Both the position numbers and the translations under genes were made by a program. From Taxillus chinensis (Eukaryota > Streptophyta > Magnoliopsida > Santalales > Loranthaceae): a DNA stretch of 64,000 nt. The stretch lies in assembly GCA_023512835.1 (NCBI GenBank), contig CM042091.1, positions 5,875,079-5,939,078 on the forward strand, written 5' to 3'. Shown piece by piece: positions 58,371 through 64,000 of the stretch. Below the pieces are notes generated by a model, which was not told where the DNA came from, ran no database searches, and worked only from the letters and a program-made list of their open reading frames with translations. Numbering within the stretch: the stretch's first letter is position 1; every line of letters begins with the position of its first letter.

Positions 58371-58740
58371 AAACATTTGACGCACGCTGAGGAAGTAGAA
58401 TGAAAGCGATTCATTCAACCGAGGGTATTTCTGTCACATTTTATTGTTGCCAACAAACAAGAAATTATTATTAATGCCTTCAGTTTTGTTTTCCTCACTT
58501 TCTTCTTCCTCGGACAAAGTGTTTTCCTCCATAGCTGGGCTGTTATTTCATCACGTAATATTATGCACTCTTTGTCATATAGTTTATTATGACCAATTTA
58601 GATATTTCAGAAGTTAGTTATTAGTTGGTTGTTATGGATATTTGCAGGCTAGGAAGAAATTGTTGTTGATGGGATGATTGAATTGTGGAATTATGATGTT
58701 AATGTTAATGGTGGCACTGCACAGTGACGACAGTAATATT
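58371..58740. repeat. CNL 3' end and flank, copy 3
   Basis: TTTGACGCACGCTGAGGAAG, then TAGAATGAAAGCGATTC, matches the terminal codons and stop of the CNLs. It is followed by the same flank as copies 1 and 2, including the TATGACCAATTTAGATATTTC and AAGAAATTGTTGTTGATGGG landmarks in normal orientation. Confidence 0.85.
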
Positions 58741-58974
58741 TCCTACATTTCTTAATGAGTTAAAAGTTTGTCATTGCCAAATCTATGCAATTTATTTGTG
58801 CTCAAACCATTTTCGATCTTTTTTGTCAATGAACTTTGATATTTTGCATCAGCCATGCATACACAAAAATCATATTGTACAATCTTCCAGAATAGATGTT
58901 TTTCTGAATCCGGTAGGAATGGCGCCTATACATATGAATGTATGGTTGAAGTGATGGCATTGAAAAGCATTCTT

Positions 58975-59290
58975 ACTATTAGCATCTAAAAGCTGTCTCA
59001 TTTCATTGGTGATCTAATACATCTAAGGCTTGTTCTAAAACTTATATTAGAGAATTGTCGGAATCAATTAACAGCTTTTATAATTTGCTGTCATTGAGAT
59101 TACATGGGTGTTAAAGCCCTAGGGCACTGCCCGCTCAAACGAGGAAGCTCATAAATTTAAGGAATGTTAATTGCTTTGATTCAAATGAATTGGTAGCTAT
59201 GCCGGTGGAATTGGGCAAAACTTACTAGGCTCTAAAAACTGTCTAATTTCATTATAGGCAAATGATTGGAGCAGGGCGTTGGTCAAAATA
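58975..59290 (+). pseudogene. CNL first-LRR relic B
   Basis: The pieces GDLIHLRL, TYIRELSESINSFYNLLSLR, CPLKRGSS-type shifted frame and LVAMPVELGKTY correspond to the LRR region just after NB-ARC. It is a tandem sister of relic A: both are preceded by the CNL 3' flank and by a GAATCCGGTAG(G)AATGGCGCC segment. Stops and shifts are frequent. Confidence 0.82.
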
Positions 59291-61049
59291 AAGAGAGCAT
59301 TTACTCTTTTTAATCTTTAGATTTCATTTAAATAGATAAGGGTTATGATTAAATATAATTTTTTAATATTCCCTTATTAAAAAAATCCTAATATTCACCC
59401 GCACTATGCTCCCTCCGACTTACACGCGATCAACCCAGAAGTTGTACTTGTTCCACCACGCAGACTTAACATTTCGCTTGTTTTTATGTTGTTATACAAA
59501 TAATCGAATTTTAGGCCTTGCATTGGATTGAGACTTTTCGACCAGAACCATCAAAGAGACATTCATCAGCGCCTAAGTTCAACCACGGACTCTCTTTCTT
59601 TTCTTCCTCTCCCCTCAACACCTCCCCAAGGAAAGAGATATCATAAAGAGCGGTGCCCACAGCTGTGCGAAATGTCATGTGTGTTGAATAGGTGGCTCAT
59701 ATGTGATGGATGAGAGATAATAGCGAGTGGAGCGGTTCTTGAAACTTTTATACTAATATAAATTATATTTATATTATATGAAATATTTTAAAAAATAAAA
59801 TCGCAATAATATTTCATTATCTCATTGATGAATATATCATATTATATTAAATATAGAAATAAATTATATAATTTATTTTAATATTACAATCAAATAATTT
59901 AATGTAATTAATTAATTCATTCTTAGTTAATCATCATAGTTAATTCCTTTCATGTCATGTGTGAACATGGAAATAAAGAGCCACTCAATCAGTCATTCTA
60001 CTCTCGTGTTTTTCGTAATATTAATTTTTATTTTTATTAAATTATAAAAAATTATTATTAAATAAAATAAATAATATAAAATATTATTTTCAATAATATA
60101 AAATTTAATTTAAAAAATCTATTTTAATATATATTTATAAAAAAATTAAAAATAATTTAAAATTATAAATTTAGAAAAAACCCCACAACCCGTCCATGTG
60201 TGCCGGCTAAGTCGATATTGCTCAATAATTATCTTAATTACATTGGTTAAATATTAAACGATCCCACCACCACCGTTTCAAGTTTCAAGTTTCAATAATA
60301 AATTACATTGGTTACATTGGTATTTTTTGTATTTGAGTAGTAAAAGGAAACGGTAACCAAACAATGAGTGTTTGAAAAAATAAAAAGGTTTGAAAAAATC
60401 ATACGATGCTACCATATTTTACTTTATTTCTATCGTGTGGGTTGGTAAGTGCATTACAAAGAAGAGAAGTTACATTGGAAGGACAGATACATAATGAAAT
60501 GGAAATCCGGATGGTGTAGGCTCGTGGAAAGATACATAATAATGGAGTGTATGGGGCTTGGGCATTGAAAATTTGTATGGGCCACTCCATGCGCGGTGCC
60601 CACGGCTGGGCGTTCCTTTTGTTGCTATAGAAAATGGGATGCGAGTTCGCTGGGGACGGAAAAAAACAAAAAAGTCCGCGCACCATGGAAACTTTTTATA
60701 TTATGGTGTGATATTTGTTTAAAAAAATAGTTATTAGATTGAATATTTATGCTGTTAATTTTTATATAAATTTAATTATTTTTTTTAAAAATAATTATAT
60801 AAAAATACAAAAAACGTTATAAAGTTTAAAAAATAGGGGTGAAAAATAAAATGAGGCGAAAAAGGTATAGAAATTGATTTTATCGTGATTAGAAAGTTGA
60901 GAAAACGCACATTACAGGTGAGAAATTGGCTTTATCTGATACTTTACATGCGAAAATAATTTGCTATGCAAATTTTGCATGGAAAATTAATTTCTAAATC
61001 ACACACTGGTCACGACTCTCTCCACTTGCTTCGACATCAGGTCCAGTGC
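59291..61049. other. Spacer holding orphan copies of the CNL upstream block
   Basis: 59740-59990 repeats the AT-rich part of the shared upstream module (TTATACTAATATAAATT, ATATCATATTATATTA, GTGTGAACATGGAAATAAAG). 60180-60300 repeats its GTCCATGTGTGCCGGCTAAG and CCACCACCGTTTCAA part. 59650-59690 and 60560-60620 repeat the GTGCCCACAGCTG and GCATTGAAAA...CCACTCCAT segments seen again at 61340-61440. No CNL coding sequence follows, so a gene was probably lost here. Confidence 0.6.
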
Positions 61050-61703
61050 TGGTCACAGGAATTAAATTCCAATGTTGTCATTTTCCTTCTCATCCAATTA
61101 TATATATATATATATAAAAATAAAGTTTATACTAACATAAATTATATTTGTATTATATGAAATATTTTAAAAATAAAATTACAGTAATATTTCATTATCT
61201 CATTGATCAATATATCATATTATATTAAATATAGAAATAAATTATATAATCTATCTTAATATCGATTAATTCATTCATTCTTAGTTAATTAATCCCTTTT
61301 GTCCCTGGAAAGATGCATTAAGGACCCACTCCACGCGGCACGTGGGGTTTGCGCATTGAAAACTTGTCTGGACCACTCCATTATTGAAATGCCACTGCAC
61401 CCATTCGTTCACACGCGCGTGCCCACAGCTGGGCGAAATATCATGTGTGTGAACAAGGAAATAAAGAGCCATCTTTATGCGTCGAAAGTTGCATCGCTCT
61501 TTCCATCTTTCAATTTCACGCGGTCGCAAATAGTCAAATACGGGGAAAAAAAAAAAAAAAAAGAAACGAGAATTTTCCTTTGTTTCTCCAGTTCTCTCCA
61601 GTTACCTTTGTTTCTCCAGTTCTCTCCAGTTCCGATTCACAAGCCAAATAGAGATTTCCTTTGTTTCTCAAGTTCTCTCCGCTGTTGCTCAAAAATCCCA
61701 AAA
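61050..61703 (+). promoter_or_regulatory. CNL upstream block, copy 4
   Basis: The shared module ahead of the right-hand CNL: ATTCCAATGTTGTCATTTTCC, CATCCAATTATATATA, TTATACTAACATAAATT, ATCATATTATATTAAATATAG, a GTGCCCACAGCTGGGCG segment, GTGTGTGAACAAGGAAATAAAG and TTTCCATCTTTCAATTTCACG. A poly-A run lies at 61547-61563, and TTTGTTTCTCCAGTTCTCTCC is repeated three times with small changes before the ATG. Confidence 0.6.
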
Positions 61704-63848
61704 ATGGAAGTCGCGGAGGTATTTCTTGGGGCGTTCTTGCAAGTGCTGCTCGACAGACTGGCTTTTCCCAAGCTGCTTGAATTTGCGACGAGAGAAGGAA
61801 TCCGTTCCCGCCTCGACAAGTTGAAAGATAATCTCCATATCATTAACCCAGTGATTACCAAGGCTGAGAATGTGCTGGTTCGAGAGGCGGGGGTTAATGA
61901 GTGGTTGGGGGAACTCAAGGACTGGGCTTACGATGCCGATGACTTCTTGGATGAAGTCAACACCATAGCTATGCAAGAAGAGGAGGCCAGGCGCAACAAC
62001 ACCAGCAGCTCTATTTCTGTCTCTACTTGGGTAAGTGATCATCTTGCTTCTGGATTCAATTCTGGCAAGTATTCAAAGAAAGTGGATGAGCTCAACAGTC
62101 GTTTGGACGTTATTTTTCAACGGATGCGTAAAATGCGTCAGAAGCGTAAGTTCATGGAGATGTTTGGCACTGACAGTACATCCACACCAACGGCAAAAGG
62201 GCAAAGACCATTGGAAGCCACCGGCCATGAGTTCGATGCACGGGTGTTCGGAAGGGAGCAAGAGAAGGAAAGTATAATTGAACAGTTAAAAAGCAGCAGC
62301 GGCGCAAATGTGGAGGTGATTCCCATTGTCGGCATGCCAGGCATTGGCAAGACAACCTTGGCTCGCTATGTCTACGAATCCGTGCAGCAGCAGGAGTCGC
62401 TGCTTTTTGATATCAAAGCCTGGGTATGCGTATCAGACGATTACGATGTCAACAGAATCACCAGGGATATTCTCGAGTCATTCGATTTCCGGACCTACGA
62501 TTCGTGGGGACGTAATCAACTTCAATCTAAAGTAAAGGAACTAATACGCGGAAAAAGGTTCCTACTTGTATTGGACGATGTGTGGAGCAGGAACTACCTT
62601 GAACATTGGGCCCCTCTTCGATCCCCATTTGGAGTGGGAGCACCGGGGAGTAAAATATTAGTCACAACTCGAGACCTCCGAGTGGCTTCCATGATGCAAA
62701 CTGATGATCCGATGAAAATTCATCGCCTGGGAATCTTACATGACAACGATTGTTGGTCAGTATTTTTGCAGCATGTAGTTGATCAAAGAAGTTCCGTTTT
62801 CGAATCAGAGGCAGTGCGTTTCCGTGACAAAATTTTGGACAAGTGCAAGGGCCTTCCGCTGACTGCTAAATTACTTGCTGGGCTTTTGCGCGATGAAAGT
62901 CCAGGCCCCGGTTGGGAGGCTATATTAAACAGTGGCATCTGGGATGTTGAGTTTCCCGGAAGAAAGGGATATCCTATGCTTCCAGGTGTAATGTTGAGTT
63001 ACTGTCATCTTCCACCGCACTTGCAACCTTGTTTTTCCTATTGCGCTGTGTTCCCAGAGGACCATGAATTTGTTGAAGAGGCGGTCGTGATGATGTGGAT
63101 AGCTCAAGGTTTAGTTTTGCCAGAAGAAGGTAAACAAGTAGAGGTGACAGGTGCTAACTATTTTCGTGAATTAGTGTCTCGATCACTTTTCCAACCGTCG
63201 CCCAATAATTCGTCCCTATTTCTCATGCACGACTTGATTATTAATATGGCTGAAATCGTTGCCGGTAAGTCATGCTTGAAGCTTGATGGTGCTACTAAAA
63301 TAGATAGCAGCGGCGTAAAAGCTCGTTATTCGTCGTATCGCAATTTTAGTGGACTCAAAAAGGAATTTGAGGCCTTTGAAAGGACAATATATTTGCGGGA
63401 TTTCCAACCATTTCGCCCTAGCTTTTATTTAACAAGTTACGTTCCACTGGAATTGCTGATGAAATTAAAATGTCTTCGGGTACTTCGCTTAAGTACTTAT
63501 TACAATACAGAACTTCCGGAAAATATTGGGGATTTAATACATCTAAGGCTTGTTGACCTTTCTCAAACTGCTATTAGAGAATTGCCGGAATCAACAAGCA
63601 ACCTTTATAATTTGTTGGCATTGAAACTAAGAAGGTGTCAGAGACTTACCAAACTGCCCGCTCAAATGAGGAAGCTCGTTAATTTAAGGAATCTTGATTG
63701 CTATGAATCATATGGTTTGGTAGCTATGCCGGTGGAAATGGGCAAACTTACTAGCCTTCAAAAGCTGGAGGACCCGCCAATTCCCAAATTTGGGAAACCA
63801 GAGGTGGAAATCTGGGGTTGTGATAAGCTGCAGAAAGCTGCCGAGTGA
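61704..63848 (+). pseudogene. CNL with internal LRR deletion and frameshift (714 codons to stop)
   Basis: It starts MEVAEVFLGAFLQVLLDRLA with intact Rx coiled coil and NB-ARC: GMPGIGKTT near residue 210, FLLVLDDVW, GSKILVTTRD, GLPLTAKLL, CFSYCAVFPEDHEF and LMHDL near 507. LRRs begin at about 555. At about 63767 the sequence jumps from LTSLQKL, early in the LRR, straight to PEVEIWGCDKLQK, which in the intact gene lies about 1.7 kb further on. An extra A in CAGAAAGCTGCC (63831-63842; intact copy CAGAAGCTGCC) then shifts the frame and gives a stop at 63846-63848. LRR-coding sequence continues in another frame to the window edge. As written it would give a receptor with few LRRs. It may be a pseudogene or a truncated CNL. 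The extra A could be a sequencing error and should be checked first. Confidence 0.85.
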
Positions 63849-64000
63849 GTTGCACAACCTCACTTCTCTTTCGGAGCTGGAAATCTGTGGTTGTCGCGAG
63901 CTAGAGATGCTTTCGAGTGACTTGCACAACCTCACTTCTCTTCGGAGGCTGCATATCAGGAAATGCAGGAGGTTGTCTTGTCTCTCGGAGATGGGTTTCC
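63849..64000 (+). pseudogene. Out-of-frame continuation of the right-hand CNL, running off the window
   Basis: After the frameshift the LRR pattern continues without interruption: HNLTSLSELEICGCRELEML, then SSDLHNLTSLRRLHIRKC, SCLSEMGF at the last base. The window ends inside the gene, so the true 3' end is not visible. Confidence 0.85.

Noticed and set aside
61299..61703. 135 extra codons upstream of the right-hand CNL
   Set aside because: The translation includes repeated promoter words and a Lys run from poly-A; homologous leaders do not keep this frame.

Overview
This is nuclear DNA from a flowering plant. The genes are widely spaced and rich in introns, with GT-AG introns that join in phase, AT-rich intergenic DNA, decayed Ty1/copia and Ty3/gypsy elements, MITEs, and plant-only families (TGA bZIP, plant-type MCTP, POLYCHOME/UVI4, PORR, CC-NB-ARC-LRR). 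A eudicot is likely, but I cannot name the species. There are no bacterial or viral genes, no rRNA and no CRISPR. All gene models were spliced by eye from the sequence and checked for reading-frame continuity; family names come from memory of the families, not from a search. Layout: 1-5.2 kb is AT-rich with a dead gypsy pol. An 11-exon TGA10-like bZIP gene lies at 6.28-10.69 kb (+), behind a GC-richer promoter. From 10.7 to 21.9 kb the DNA is mostly non-coding, with a Tourist-like MITE at 17.3 kb and a broken first exon of an At1g16860-like membrane protein at 19.7-20.05 kb. Three convincing minus-strand genes follow: an MCTP/FTIP-like C2 protein (21.89-24.27 kb), a five-exon ABHD18-like alpha/beta hydrolase (25.71-28.97 kb) and a two-coding-exon POLYCHOME/UVI4-like APC/C inhibitor (32.73-34.53 kb). 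Between the last two lie a dead PIF/Harbinger transposase and a dead PORR-domain copy. From 35 to 41 kb is a transposon graveyard: a MITE, a TTCGTGAA-rich repeat, a relic of a membrane-anchored hydrolase, an internally deleted copia element with both LTRs, another MITE and a gypsy integrase tail. From 41 kb to the right edge is a birth-and-death cluster of CC-NB-ARC-LRR (CNL) immune receptors. It holds one intact single-exon gene (51.91-56.73 kb, 1605 aa), one copy cut down to its coiled-coil domain (46.50-46.87 kb), one copy with an internal LRR deletion plus a frameshift (61.70 kb to beyond the edge), and at least six LRR or 3'-end relics. Shared promoter and 3'-flank blocks mark successive duplications. 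The most instructive structures are comparative and visible inside the window: two MITE insertions whose empty sites survive in duplicated DNA, a ~100 bp inversion in one copy of the CNL 3' flank, a nine-unit 72-bp LRR array in the intact CNL, and a CNL collapsed by loss of about 1.7 kb of LRR sequence. I found no clearly new multi-gene system. The best candidates for follow-up are the CNL cluster, including the CC-only reading frame, and the UVI4-like protein whose usual Met-Arg C-terminus reads Phe-Arg.
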